Shown: positions 44,765 to 57,100, counted from the first letter of the stretch. The stretch is 64,000 nt of DNA from Symbiodinium natans (GCA_905221605.1 CAJNDS010002763.1:192001-256000); one strand, 5' to 3'. Notes: a model not told the origin generated them from the letters alone. Numbers and translations: made by a program.

Positions 44765-45140
44765 TGGGTTCCCTCGAGAGCCAAGATGATGCTGGCATCC
44801 TGCACAGTGTCTGTGTGCCGCTGCTAAGAAGCAGCAGCAACCGGACCACCCCCTGTGGCTTGCCCAAGTGGCGGGCCCACCCGTCCTCCCCACCCGAATC
44901 TTGTGAATCGGGGCTTTCGCCATCTTATGATGGTGTGACTTTTATGACAAGGGCTTCGGTCGCGAAGAGAAGAATGCAACCCAACTCACCTTACCGTGGA
45001 CCGGTGGAGGAGTAAACCCTAACCCCTAAACCCTAAACCCTAAACCCTAAGCCCTAAACCCTAAACCCTAAACGGTGGAGGAGGTGGGCCCGAACACACC
45101 ATCTCAAATCGGCGCTGGGTGCGGCAATGTTCTGGAGGAT
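44765..45140 (+). CDS. Two-exon coding unit interrupted by a telomere-repeat intron; product unknown
   Basis: Exon A (44765-45009) is open for about 82 codons and ends PYRGPVE. A 71-base GA-AG intron of CCCTAAA repeats (45010-45080) follows. Exon B reads EVGPNTPSQIGAGCGNVLED to a TAA stop at 45141-45143. Without splicing the frame stops at once in the repeat. No domain is recognised; the sequence is rich in serine, proline and arginine. The upstream boundary is not clear: AG acceptors lie at 44756 and 44764. A large (TA)n/(GGGT)n/(TCTG)n microsatellite begins 70 bases after the stop. Confidence 0.4.
45002..45083. repeat. CCCTAAA array flanked by an 11-base direct duplication
   Basis: CGGTGGAGGAG stands at 45002-45012 and 45073-45083 around a pure CCCTAAA-type array; this flank is not telomere-like. 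Confidence 0.7.
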
Positions 45141-45209
45141 TAATTGCTAGTGCGTTTAGGCGTTTAGAAGATATATGTCCATCTGCTTGTGCCTGCATGC
45201 ATATGCGGG

Positions 45210-45210
<1 letters not shown>

Positions 45211-45251
<41 letters not shown>

Positions 45252-45600
45252 ATATATATAGGTATGTCTATATATATATATATCTATCTATCGATCTATC
45301 TATCTATCTATCTATCTGTGTGTGTGTGTGTGTGCGGGTGGGTGGGTGGGTGGGTGGGTGGGTGGGTAGGTGGGTGTGTCTGTGTGTGTCTGTGTGTCTC
45401 TGTGTGTCTCTGTGTGTCTCTGTGTGTCTCTGTGTCTCCCTGTGTCTCTCTGTGTCTCTCTGTGTCTCTCTGTGTCTCTCTGTGTCTCTGCGTCTCTCTG
45501 CGTCTCTGTGTCTCTGTGTCTTTGTGTCTCTGTGTCTCTCTGTGTCTCTCTGTGTCTCTCTGTGTCTGTGTCTGTGTGTGTGTGTGTCTCTGTGTGTATC
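45211..45600 (+). repeat. Composite microsatellite: (TA)n, (CTAT)n, (TG)n, (GGGT)n, (TGTCTC)n
   Basis: Almost 400 bases of successive simple repeats. The open frames spanning it on both strands are low-complexity artefacts. Confidence 0.93.
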
Positions 45601-46092
45601 ATCTGCACTTGCGCATGTACATGTACATGTATATGTACATGTACATATATCTGAAAATGAACGTATATATATATATATGTATATGATTTATTTGAATCTG
45701 TCCGTGTCTGAATGCCTGTATATATCCTTTACATGTACATCTTGCTCTTGGCCCCGATGAGGTTTTGACAAGCACCTTTAGAAGTCGTTCGAACCCTAAA
45801 CCCTAAACCCTAAAGCCTACATCCTAAACCCTGAACCCTGAACCCCGAAAAATTGCGGTCCTCAGGGAGCATGTCTTGCACAGGCGCGCGTAGAATTGTT
45901 TTCCTCATGCAATGTTGGCTGCTGCTGCATTGTTCCCAGACACCGGCGAGCTCCAACAAAATGCACGGGATGCGTGTTCGGACTCTCTGACCTCATCTAA
46001 CGTATCATAATGCACAGAGTCACGAATTTCGAAGTCATACTTACTGGTTTAGGGTAACACGAAGTCCTATAAACCTTAAACTCCCCCAACTT

Positions 46093-46191
46093 GGGATGTT
46101 CCCCCCTATACTAACAGTCCTTCCGAGGGAATACGGTACCCCCTATTATAAGCCCTATTAAGGGCTGATAGTATATAAGAGGGAACATCCC
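46093..46191 (+). mobile_element. Foldback element, GGGATGTTCCCCC family
   Basis: Starts GGGATGTTCCCCCCTATACT and ends GATAGTATATAAGAGGGAAC then ATCCC. Its last 15 bases plus one flanking A are repeated at 46609-46624, on the far side of a 400-base CCCTATAAA array. Confidence 0.65.
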
Positions 46192-46624
46192 AACCCTAAA
46201 CCCTAAATCCTAAACCCGAAGCCCTAAACCCGAAACCCTATAAACCCTATAAACCCTATAAACCCTATAAACCCTATAAACCCTATAAACCCTATAAACC
46301 CTATAAACCCTATAAACCCTATAAACCCTATAAACCCTATAAACCCTATAAACCCTATAAACCCGATAAACCCTATAAACCCTATAAACCCTATAAACCC
46401 TATAAACCCTATAAACCCTATAAACCCTATAAACCCTATAAACCCTATAAACCCTATAAACCCTATAAACCCTATAAACCCTATACCCTATAAACCCTAT
46501 AAACCCTATAAACCCTATAAACCGTATAAACCCTATAAACCCTATACCCTATACCCTATAAACCCTATAAACGCTATAAACCCTATAAACCCTAAACCCT
46601 AAACCCTAAAGAGGGAACATCCCA
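46177..46624. repeat. Expanded CCCTATAAA array flanked by a 16-base direct duplication
   Basis: AAGAGGGAACATCCCA occurs at 46177-46192 and 46609-46624. Between them is a roughly 400-base array, mostly the nine-base variant CCCTATAAA with CCCTAAA at the edges. The duplicated bases are mostly the end of a foldback element. Confidence 0.72.
46215..46608 (-). repeat. CCCTATAAA nine-base array
   Basis: Over 35 near-identical units; the largest homogeneous non-canonical array in the window. Confidence 0.95.
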
Positions 46625-48134
46625 GCCCCCACCCCTGAAAGCAAGCTCAAAATACGAACCAAACTCTGCAGGTTCCGATCACGTGGCCTTGTGGGCCGCC
46701 ACGATCGGATTCGAGGTTCCTCAAAGTTTAGGGTTTAGGGTTTAGGGTTTAGGGTTTTGTGGGTGGTTATGGTTGCTAGCTTCGGCATTTGTTGCGGTGT
46801 TCGCAGTTTCTTTGCTTTGTTGCGATTGTTCGAGGGTGCTGTGGGGTTTTGGCATGCTGACTGCTAGAGCCCCTAAAATCCCCTAAACGCCACACCCCAA
46901 GCCGCAAGCGCGCGCACGATGTCCGAATGCTGACAGCTTTGAAGCCAGCACCATCAAGGCCCGAAAAAAACCCTACAAAGGGACTCCTACACCCCCCCCC
47001 CCCCCCCCCCCCCCAGCATCACAAGTGCTTACCAGGTTTTGGTTCATGGTGTACGGGTTCGAGGCGCAGCCTAAATCCCTTAAGCCTTTAGTGTAGATTC
47101 AGGGGCACCCTCCCAAACCCTAAACCCTGAACCCTGTCGACCCTAACTCCTGAACCCCCGCTCTGCCTTACTCCTAAACCGTAAACCCGAAACCCGAAAC
47201 CCTAAACAAACCCTAAGCCCCAAAACCATTTCGAAGGCAGCGCGCCTCCGCGGCGGCGACCATGCGCGCCGCTTCTGCGAGGCTGCAAGGGTTGGGGGTT
47301 TAGGGTTTGGGGTTTGGGGTTTGGGGTTTGTGGGCCCCGAGGTTTAGGGTTTAGGCTGGAGAGTTTAGGGTTTAGGGCTTCGAGGGCTTTTCGGGTTTAG
47401 GTTTTTTTGGGTTTGGTGCTGAGGGCTTAGGGTTTTCAGGGAGCTCAGGGGCTCTGCCTGCTGAGTAATATGATCATCATGAACCCTAAAACCTATACCC
47501 TAAACCCGGAGAAGTTAATTATGCTTTGTAAAAAGTCCGTTAGAACAACCGCAAAGGGTACCCTATACACAGTCTTGGGTTACGGGGAACCTCCCCTAAG
47601 CCCCAAAAAACCTCGGCCTGTAGCATCCTATGCCTTTCGCCAAGGATCCCCTCCATATTCCTACTCAAACTTATGTCGAACGGGTGCTAAGGTGGCAACT
47701 TGTAACCCTGACCCCGCAACCCTAAACCGTAAACCCTAAACCCTAAGCCCAAATGCATCATGGTCCTTCCAGCCCACGGCCAACATGCGCCGCCTGCTGC
47801 AGCTTTTTTCCAGCTTGTTTGGGCCAAGGTAGAATCAGGGCCATTGCGCCAAGCATAGGACTTCAGACTTAGAGATTCGTATAGCTTGTCACCCTAAACC
47901 CTGAACCCTGAACCCTAAACCCTAAACCCTAAACCCTAATAGTTGCCGGCTTGTAGCTCAGGCGCATGTGTAGAGGCTTTCACATCGCTCGAAGGCTCAT
48001 CCCACTGAAGCGGAAGGGGGCTCGTCATCACTGTTGCGCACTCTTTAACCCTAAGCCCTGAGCCCCTTATGACTCTACTTATAACTAGGGCCTAAACCCT
48101 AAACCCTTCACCCTAAACCCTAACCTCCTTGTAG

Positions 48135-48228
48135 AGGGAGGTTGCATGTGGCCGGTCACGCCCCAAGCCGATGCGACCGGGACCCAGCACGGACTGGGGT
48201 GTAGCTATGGATGCTCCGGTCTTGCAAG
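48135..48228 (+). CDS. Candidate exon
   Basis: After GTAG the island reads REVACGRSRPKPMRPGPSTD then WGVAMDAPVLQ, ending at TTTAGGG-type repeats. CCCTAAA repeats lie just upstream. No family recognised. Confidence 0.32.
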
Positions 48229-48280
48229 GGTTTAGGGGTTAGGGGTTGGGGGTTGGGGTGTGGGGTTTGGGCTTCAGGAT

Positions 48281-48375
48281 GTACTATAGGGACCTGAAGA
48301 ATTAGAATACGGTTTCGGGGTTGATTGTAGCATAATTCTATAGGGACCAGGGAGTACCATTAGTAATTCTTCCGA
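48281..48375 (+). repeat. Dispersed repeat, TTCCGACCCC family, copy 2
   Basis: Contains ATAGGGACCAGGGAGTACCA then TTAGTAATTCTTCCGACCCC, similar to 32487-32567. Palindromic character is weak. Confidence 0.35.
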
Positions 48376-48842
48376 CCCCTGTAGTAGGGCTCTAGGATTT
48401 CGGGACCTGCCCTTTAAGGTTTAGAGTTTAGAGGAGGGGGGTCAATAGGGGTTTTGTGCTTAAAGTTGTTATAGTTGCAGCCGAGAATTTTCTAAGGGCT
48501 TTCGTAGGCGAGCCTGCTACCAGATTCCTGAGAGGGCTCGCGGGTTCAATGGGTACACTGGGCCCTAAACCCTGAACCCTACACCCTAAACACCCTAAAC
48601 CCCCTAAACACTCTAAACCCCCTAAACACCCTAAACCCCCTAAACCCCCTGAACCCCCTAAACCCCCTAAACCCCCTAAACCCCCTAAACCCCCTAAACC
48701 CTAAACCCTACTCCCCCCCCCCCTCCCCCACCTCAGCCTGTGCTCACCCTGAGGCGGCTCAGGCTCCAAAGTTAGAGCCCTTGCTGCGTGGAGAAGACCA
48801 TGCTCCAGGCCGTGCTCCGGGTTTAGATCTTCTGGCTGGTGC

Positions 48843-48885
48843 TTAGTAGGGAATGAGGGAATTCGGGCCCTATACAATCCCCGTG
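48843..48885 (+). mobile_element. Half copy of the TTAGTAGGGAATGAG family
   Basis: Reads TTAGTAGGGAATGAGGGAAT then GGCCCTATACAATCCC and runs into TTTAGGG-like repeats where the second half should be. Confidence 0.45.
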
Positions 48886-49254
48886 GGGGAGGGTTTTGGG
48901 TTTAAGGTTTAGGGTTTATGGGGTTCATGGGGGGTAGGTACGTAGGAACCTTAGGGCAGCTTGGGGAGTAGTGGGGAGTATTAGGGAGTATTAGGGAACC
49001 GTGGGTTACGTACACGAGCCCCCTCCCTTAATAACACTAGAAGGATCTGATTTCCAAACCCAGACTCGGGTGTTGAGAGTTACGGCTTCAGGCCTTACAA
49101 GTGCTTTGTTGGGATTTAGGTCTATACGAGACAGATTTGTCAGGGTGTATGTGTTGCGGTTTTAGGGCTTTAAACGGGACATTTTTTCGAGCTTTACAAT
49201 CCCCAAATGCCCTTACACCCCCGCCCCAACTCCAATCAACCCTGTGAACCCCAT

Positions 49255-49625
49255 AAACCTTCAAAACCCCATAAACCCCATAAAACCCCATAAAACCCCA
49301 TAAAACCCTATAAAACCCCGTAAAACCCCGTAAAACCCTATAAAACCCTATAAAACCCTCTAAAACCCTATAAACCTTATGAAGCTTATAATCCTTATAA
49401 GCCCTATAAGCCCTATAAATCCTATAAATCCTATAAACCCTATAAACCCTGTAAACCCTTTTAATACACCCTGTAAACCCTTGAATAAAACCCTATTATA
49501 CCCTATAAACCTCATAAACCTTATCAACCCTGAAAACCCTATGAACCCTTTCAAAAACCTCTAAACCCTACGAACCCTTTAAAGAATCCTCTTAACCCTA
49601 TGAACCCCTTATAAAAAAAAAAAAA
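49255..49625 (-). repeat. Degenerate CCCTATAAA-like array
   Basis: Varied units (CCCCATAAAA, CCCTATAAAA, CCCTGTAAA) over about 370 bases; overlapping open frames on both strands are repeat read-through. Confidence 0.85.
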
Positions 49626-49663
49626 ACTCTAAACCCTATGAACCCCATGCCTCCCTTCGGCAG

Positions 49664-49702
49664 ATCTACAAAAATGCGGCCATCACGCATGTGGCGCACC
49701 GA
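49664..49702 (+). CDS. Candidate exon, possibly 5' part of the ORAI-like gene
   Basis: Between acceptor CGGCAG and GC donor CGA|GCTTGC the island reads IYKNAAITHVAHR. It is phase zero at both ends and lies 1.4 kb upstream of the first assigned ORAI-like exon. Assignment to that gene is a guess. Confidence 0.35.
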
Positions 49703-51061
49703 GCTTGCTCCTGTTCTGTTGGGTTTTAGGGTGCAGGGTGTTGAGGGTTTCCGGTGCAGGGCATAGCCCTTTAGGGTTTAGGGTTTAGGCTTACGGTTCA
49801 GGGCTTTGGGCTTCGGGTTTAGGGTTTAGGGTTCAGGGTTTAATGCTTAGGGTTTAGGGTTTAGGGTTTAGGGCTTAGGGTTTAGGCTTAGGGTTGAGAT
49901 TTCAGGACTTTGGGTTTAGCGTTGAGGGGGTACTGTGATTCCTGATGGCCTGTGTCCAACTTCTCGTCCGCGCCGGCAACAAAGCACGTGTGGGCTTTGA
50001 AGTCCAAGGCTATGGCATCTTGAGGGCTAAAGGTTTAGGGTTTAGGGTTTAGGGTTTAGGGTTTAGGGTTTAGGGTTTAGGGTTTAGGGTTTAGGGTTTA
50101 GGGTTTTGCTTTTCTGGGCTTCAGGCTTACCTTCACAGATCAGGTTCAAAAAGCGGAGGCCGCAGTTTGGGGTTTAGGGTTTGGGGAGCTCAAACCCTGA
50201 ACCCTATACACTACAAACCCCAAACCCCAAACCCTAAACCTTAACCCCTAAACCCTAAATCCAAAACGGGGTCACATGGGCGAGATTGCTCCGTCATCAA
50301 AGTACCGGACTCGCAGTGGCTCCTGATGATGCACTCGGACCACCGGTTCACAATGGTCACCCTGTGATGGATGAAACCTGAGTTCCTGCTTGAGCTTACT
50401 GACAAGGTTTCTATTGGTTGGTGGTCTCTTTAAGTAGGGTTTCTGTTTTGTGGGGGGTCTGATTGGGGTATCTAGGGGCTATACTTTAAGGTATAAGGGT
50501 AACAGACAAACAGGCCACCGGCCTTTATAAGACAAGGTGCTTGCATTCAAATGGCCTCAGACAACATTGTCCCGGCAGTTGAAGCAGGAAATGCTTATAC
50601 ACATTGGCCCTCTGAGTGAGGCCCTAAACCCGAAACCCTAAACCCTAAACCCTAAACCCTAAACCCTATACCCTGTAGGTGGTTGATGTCTGGCATCCCT
50701 CAGCCTTCACCTACAGCCGCTTCGGCTCCCTCAAGCTCACGCCACAAAGACCACAGAACCCTAACTCCTCCTCCTTGTTTAGGGTTTAGGGTTTAGGGTT
50801 TAGGGTTTGGGGTTTAGGGCTTAGGGTTTAGGGCTTAGGGTTTAGGGCTTAGGGTTTGGGGTTTGGGGTTTAGGGTTTATAGGGTTTCCTAAAAAGCTTC
50901 ACCCTTCAAGCCACTAGACCCTGAGCCCTAAACCTTAAAGCACCTAAAACCCTGAACCCTCTTGACCTTCAAGCACCAAAAGAGCCCTCAAGGCCCCTTA
51001 AGCCCAAAACCCTAAACCAAATCCTAAGCCCTGCAAAACTTCAACTCCCAAAAGAGACGAG

Positions 51062-51113
51062 GTCTCGAAAGAGTCCATCGACATCCGCGCCCTGGAGATG
51101 GAGTGGTACACCA
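51062..51113 (+). CDS. ORAI-like exon, pre-TM1 cytosolic helix
   Basis: Encodes VSKESIDIRALEMEWYT plus two bases of R after acceptor CGAG. The exon both begins with GTCTCG and is followed by GTCTCG (CAG|GTCTCG), an eight-base AGGTCTCG repeat across its two ends. A slightly longer exon running to TRSRG is equally possible, and would change the donor. Confidence 0.55.
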
Positions 51114-54100
51114 GGTCTCGTGGAGGGTTTCGGGTTGAGGGTTGAGGTTTAGGGTATGGGGTCTAGGGTTTAATTAGGGTATAGGGGTCTAGAGTTTTAG
51201 GGTTGGCACCAATGCCCTCAAACTGGCCTAAGCCTCTAACACCCTCCAAATCCTGAACCCCAAAATCCCAAGCCGTTCAGGAACTACGACACCATGGCGG
51301 CTCAGGCTCTTCTCTTTTGATTTTTTTTTGACGTTGGTTCTTAGTAGGGAGGGCAGGTACCCTATGTATTCCTTTAGCAGGTACCATAGGGAAGGGTCTA
51401 GGGCGCCCAATTTTCCTCATTCCCTACTAACCAAATTTTGGGTTTGTTTTGTCTATTGGAGGCTTCCAATACTTGGAGTACCCGTACTGCTGGCTCCCAT
51501 CATAAGGATTCTACTAGTTTGGTGTCTACAAGAGGCACCACTACATTTTGGAAGTATCATTGAAGGTTTCCGAAACTCGGGGTACCTTATTGGGGTCCTT
51601 GTTCTAAGGGAATCCTACTATGGAGGGTTCAGGATGTAGGGTTGATAGGGGCAACAGAATAACCATCTGTCAGTCTGAGAGGGGAGGAGGAGGTGGACCC
51701 TGAACCCCAAACTTTCAACCCTGAACCCTATGTGATATGAGTCTATGTCTTTGAACTTACTCGGGCAAAGAGAACCCTATGACTTCGCAGAGTGTTCAAG
51801 GGCCGTGAGTCTGACTGAGTTTTCGGCTTTGGGTTTCAGATTTTCTGTTTGGGGGTCGGGCTTGCGCGGGATGACTTAAGGCATTCGGCGACCGTGCGTC
51901 GGATCGATTTTCGGGGTCTGGTGCTGAGGTGCAGGAATCGGATGCTTAGGATGGAGAATGGTGAACCCTAAACCCTAAACCCTAATTAAACCCTAAACTA
52001 AACCCTGAACCCTAAACTAAACCCCAAACCCCAAACCCCAAACCCCAAACCCCAAACCCCAAAAACCTAAACCCTGGTATCCAAAACAAGACACCCCGCA
52101 AGTGGGGAACTGCGCAGGCAGCCATGTTTGCCGGCTTCGCCTTCGAGCAAATCACGGAGTCGCACAACGAAGTTGCTGTGTGTCTTCCTGGTTCTTAGTA
52201 GGGGTTTAGGGGTAGGGTTTTGCTTGAATTCAGACGAATGACGTATTGTTGGGGCCCTCTTTATACGGCTTGCTATCTTCTAGCAACCTCACCTTTGTGC
52301 GCCTCTTACAAGGGCCCCTGGCTTCTAAAGGACCCTCAACGCTAGTCTCTCAACCCTACATCCCCAAATCCTGAACCCAAGGCTGTAAATTCCTAGACCC
52401 GAACCCTAAACCCTAAATCCTAAACCCTAAACCCTAAACCCTAAACCCTAAACCCTAAACCCGAAGCCCACCCCAACACCCTTCCTAGAGAATCCCAGAA
52501 GTCGATGTTTGTCAGAGCAGAAGGACCATGTTCCGAAGGCTCCACGGACATAGGGGATCCCAGAAGGTCGTTTTAGGGTTTAGGGTTTTAGGGTTTAGGG
52601 TTTAGGGTTTAGGGTTGGCCCAAAACTCCCCAAAGTGAGACCCTAAACCCACAGACCCGAGAAGCCCAGAGCCCAATACCCGCCTAAATGAAACCTTCGA
52701 TCAACCCTTAGAAAGCTTCTTTTGCCCATAAACACGAAACAAAGCCGTGAACTCTTGAAATGAAGCCTTGATACTTTGCAAACCCTAAACCCTAAACCCT
52801 AAACCCTAGACCCTAAACCCTAAACCCCTAAACCCGTAAACCCTAAACCCTAAACCCTTTAGCGGCTCAAAAAGAGGAGCCGATTCCGGCTCAGACACCC
52901 TTTGCCTTGGAGGCCGGGCTTCGATTCCTCTTTCTCTGAGGTTTAGTGTTTCGGGGTTAGGGTTTGGGGTTTTAGGGTTTAGGGTTTAGGGTTTAGGGGT
53001 TTAGGGGTTTAGGGGTTTAGGGGTTTAGGGGTTTAGGGGTTTAGGGGTTTAGGGGTTTAGGGGTTTAGGGGTTTAGGGTTTAGGGTTTAAGGTTTAGGGT
53101 GTCTAGACAATGCTCAGCCGTAAAGTCTGTTGGAGAATTTGTCATAAGCAATCCTATAAAGCACAACTATGTGCTTCTGATAGACAGGCAACTACAGTTT
53201 TCACGTAACACTACAGTACAAAACAGCAAGGTGCCGCAAGCTTATCTTGCCTTGGGAGGCCCCCGACTGAGATTCAGGGTTTGGAGTCCTGCGCCTGAGA
53301 ATCAACATTTCGGGGGACTCATAGGTAACTTGCATAGTAGAATCCCTAAACCCTAAACCCTCAACCCTAAACCCTAAACCCTAAACCCTAAACCCTAAAC
53401 GAGCCCCATGGTGACAACCCTGCCTCGCTTCTGGCAGTCAGGGATGTGAAGCTTGGGAGGGCCCACCCCAAGCGGCTAAACCTAAACTAGACTTTGCGAG
53501 GCTGGAAAGGGTTTAGGGTGGTTTGGGGTTTAGGGTTTAGGGTTTAGGGTTTAGGGTTTAGGGTTTAGGGTTTAGGGTTTAGGGTTTAGGGTTTAGGGTT
53601 TAGGGTTTAGGGTTTAGGGTTTAGGGTTTAGGGCCTAATAATGGACTAGACTTAGTAAGACCATCCGGGAACCTACCCCTCCTAAACCCTCTGAACCCTG
53701 GAGCCTAAACCCGAAACCCTAAATTCTTAAACCCTAAACCCCTAAACCCCTAAACCCCAAAGCTCTGGCAGATGGCCTACATCAGCTTGACAGCCATCGC
53801 GCTGGGCTTCAACCTGTGCGCCTCATGACGTTCAAACTGTGGGGCGGGGGGGGGGGGGGGGGGGGGGGGGTTCAGGTTTAGGGTTTAGGGCACCTAAACC
53901 CTAAAACCCTAACACCCTGAACCCTAAACCCTAAGTCCTAAACCATTAACCATAACACTCAGACCCCTACACCCTAAGCAGCTTCGGGGAAGCTGGGGTA
54001 CTAGGATGGCCCTTAAACCCTTTGAACAAAATATTCCTGAATGTAGTCCTCTGAAACCCGATAACAAGGAAAGATATGAAATATCCCAAGGTCCTAAACC

Positions 54101-57100
54101 CTAAGCCCAAAGCATCCCAAGGCCCTACCCAGACTATGTAGGAGAATTTTCTAACTTGCCTGGCTTGGTAGCCCAGTAGCCACATCATAGTAAGGGCACC
54201 TTTTGATTAATTTATAAAGGAGCCGCCAAAACACAGGGCAAAGGGTACATATTTTCAACTTACTGTTTACAGCAGTGCAGAACCTTCGTGCAAAGTCCCC
54301 TGAGCTCTGAGCTCGGTAGAAAAGCTCATGATGAAACCCAAAGCCCTCCCCCGGCACGCCCCGGAACCCTAAACACGCAGTTTAGGGTTTTGGGGTTTTG
54401 GGTTCAGGGTTTAGGGTTACGCCCTAACATTCAGCCCATGCTCAAGGTTTGCATGACATGCACCTTTTGCGTCATCTTCGGCCACCCGGCTGCAGAAATG
54501 CGGGTTGAGGGCTCCGGACGTCCCATTGTGAGGTTGTTTGTCATTCAAGGGGATTCTAGTCTTCAAGGCACTAAAGGAGGGACTTATCTGCGCCCTCGTT
54601 CCACGTAATCGACCCCCCCCCCCCCCGGGTATCAAACCATAAACCTACCAGTACCCCAAACCTTGAACCCTAAACTCGAAACCCAGTGTGAACCAAGGCG
54701 ATCAGAGTGAAAATCCTGAACTCTACAGCCTACCCCTAAACCCTAAACCCCCCCCCCCCCTCCCCCCCTTTCCCCCCCCCTCCCCCCCCCCTCCCCCCAA
54801 CCCGCCTCAACAAAACAGAAACCACAACAGAAACTAAAGCCATTCCCTGCATCCTTCCTACACTTACATCTGAATAGATTCCAAACCTGGACCTAAACTG
54901 CCCATGCGCCCCAAAAACCCTGAACCTCAAACCTTGACGCTCAGCTCACAGCCCTAGCACCCTCAAGCCTTTTAAAACCCCAAACCCTACCATACCTGGA
55001 AGTCAAACCCTTCACAAAATCCTGAACCAAAACGACCGCACGATATCCTGAAACCCTCAAACCAACGAAACTCTGAACCAAGCAGCAACACTGAACAGAA
55101 GAGCAACAGCACCTGTATTTGGTTAAGCGTCTAGCGTTGTATCCAATCCCTGCCATCTATCCTTCGAAGCAAGTATTCTGAACGCTACGGCTCCGATTGG
55201 TTTGGGGTTTAAAAGTTTAGGGTTTAGGGTTTAATTAGGGTTTAAACGTTTCGAATTTGGTATTTGAGTGTTGAACCCCGGCTTAAGAGGGAGATCGCAA
55301 ACCCTAAACGCTCAGGAATACCTAAACCTCAACATGTACTTCTGGTCTTCAGGGGGCTATAGCTGCACGAGGGCCTATCCTTGGTTTGACTAAGGGTTTA
55401 GGGTTTTGGGGTACTCATCTGGGGGAGTGCACTGAGGCCCTGGACTCTTTATTCTCAACTTTCCAACACCCTGAACTGTAGACCCGAAACCCTGAACCCT
55501 ACACAAACCCTAAACTCCAAGGCTCCAAACCCGATATAGGCCCTGAACACTTCAGAGCCCTAAACCCTTAAACCGACGACTTTCAGGGGTTGCAGGCTGT
55601 AACCTCCGAGTCCTAGAAAACCTCCCCTCAACCTGAACGCTCTTCATAAGCTTCCCTGAGCCACCCCCAGGCCCTAAACCCCAAACCTTAATCCCGAAAC
55701 TCTAATTACCTTCACCCGAGTTTAGGGTTTATGGTTTAGGGCTTTAGGGTTGGGGTTTAGGGTCTAGAGTTGTCGGGTCCGAGGGCAGCGGCTCGCCCTA
55801 ATGGGGCATGGTGGCGCTCGCTCCGTGCACGTAGCGGTGGACAACTTGCACCAGGTGCGCGATGTCACCCCTTGCCTAAGAGCCCTTTCTTGAATAGCCT
55901 AACCCTAAACCCTAAATTGTAAACCCTACACCCTAAACCCTAAACCCTAAACCCTTTCTTGAATAGCCTTGGGCCCCTGGACAGGCGCAGCGGTTCACCT
56001 TCGTCCAGCGACTCGCCACATTGGGGCAGCTCGGGGAGGGTTGAAGTGGCTTAGGGCTCAGGGTTTAGGGGTTTGGGGTTTAGGGTTTAGGGTTTGGGGT
56101 TTGGGGTTTGGGGTTTGGGGTTTAGGGTTTAGGCTGTCTTAGGGCTCAGGGCTTGAGAGTTCTGGATAAGGGGGCTTAGGATTTAGGGTGTAGGGTCGCG
56201 GGGAGATCCTGATCTCACAGAAACAAGCTGACCAAGTGCTGAGCTAGGGAACCCTTCAGGACAGAATTGCAGAAACAATCTGATGTACGGCCCTGATGGC
56301 CTCAAAACATGCCTTTCCCCTAGCCCTACAACCTAAAACCCTCCCCTCACCACCCACCCTAAACTCTAAGTCCTGTTGCCTAAACCCAGTTCCCTAAACC
56401 CTGAAGCCGAAAAGTCCTAAGCTCCCCCAAACAAACTCAGCAGAGCTCACAAAGACACAGTAAATTTGCTGTTGGGGTTTTAGGGTTTTTGGAGTTTGGG
56501 GTTTAAGGGTTTAGAGTTTGGGGTCTAGGGAAGGCTCCGGGATCTTGGATCAGGGGTTATAAGTGCTAAGTTCGGCTTTTCGAACAACGACCAAATTGTA
56601 TGACCTCATTGCCAAGATCCTTGATCCTCTACGTACCCTGAACCCAAACCCTGAAGCCTCTGCCCTAAACGCTAAACCCTGAACCCTGAGTTTCGTCGTC
56701 CGTTGAAGAAGGTCCTGCAGGGTCTAGGGTTTAGGGTTTAGGACTTGGCAGCAGGGATTGTGTAGGTGCTTTCTCTTAGTCCATTGTCCGACTGGCAAAG
56801 GTTCCTGCTCGGCATCCTGGGCTACCTGATGTCACACATCTTCGCCCCTGGTCCTGCTTTGAGTCTGAATTTGCTTGGGGTTCAGGTTCAGGCTAAACCC
56901 GAAACCCGAAACCATATTGACCCTTGACCGCTTGAGCGGATTCAAGGCGGTGTCTCTCATTTGGGGGGTTGAGGCTGTACCTCAACGTGTGATTGCCGGC
57001 ATGCCTCTGCAGCAGTGATTCCTGCTGTTTTTGAAAAAATGCTAAAGTTCTAGGGTTTAGGGTTTAGCGTTTGCAAGAAAGTGTTGAGTCTTAGTAGCCC

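Larger units (their letters stand above)
45761..51061. other. Repeat-rich region upstream of the ORAI-like gene
   Basis: Holds the expanded CCCTATAAA block (46215-46600), degenerate CCCTATAAA-like and CCCCCTAAA arrays (48570-48715; 49255-49625), poly-C tracts and a few weak islands (47230-47290, 47770-47830, 50138-50160, 50690-50760). No promoter was identified. Confidence 0.4.

Noticed and set aside
45119-45760. Long open frames on both strands across the 45.2-45.6 kb region
   Set aside because: They translate simple repeats (TA, TG, GGGT, TGTCTC); no coding signal.
49360-49564. Open frames on both strands rich in Ile, Gly, Phe or Ile, Asn, Pro
   Set aside because: Products of the CCCTATAAA-like array, not genes.
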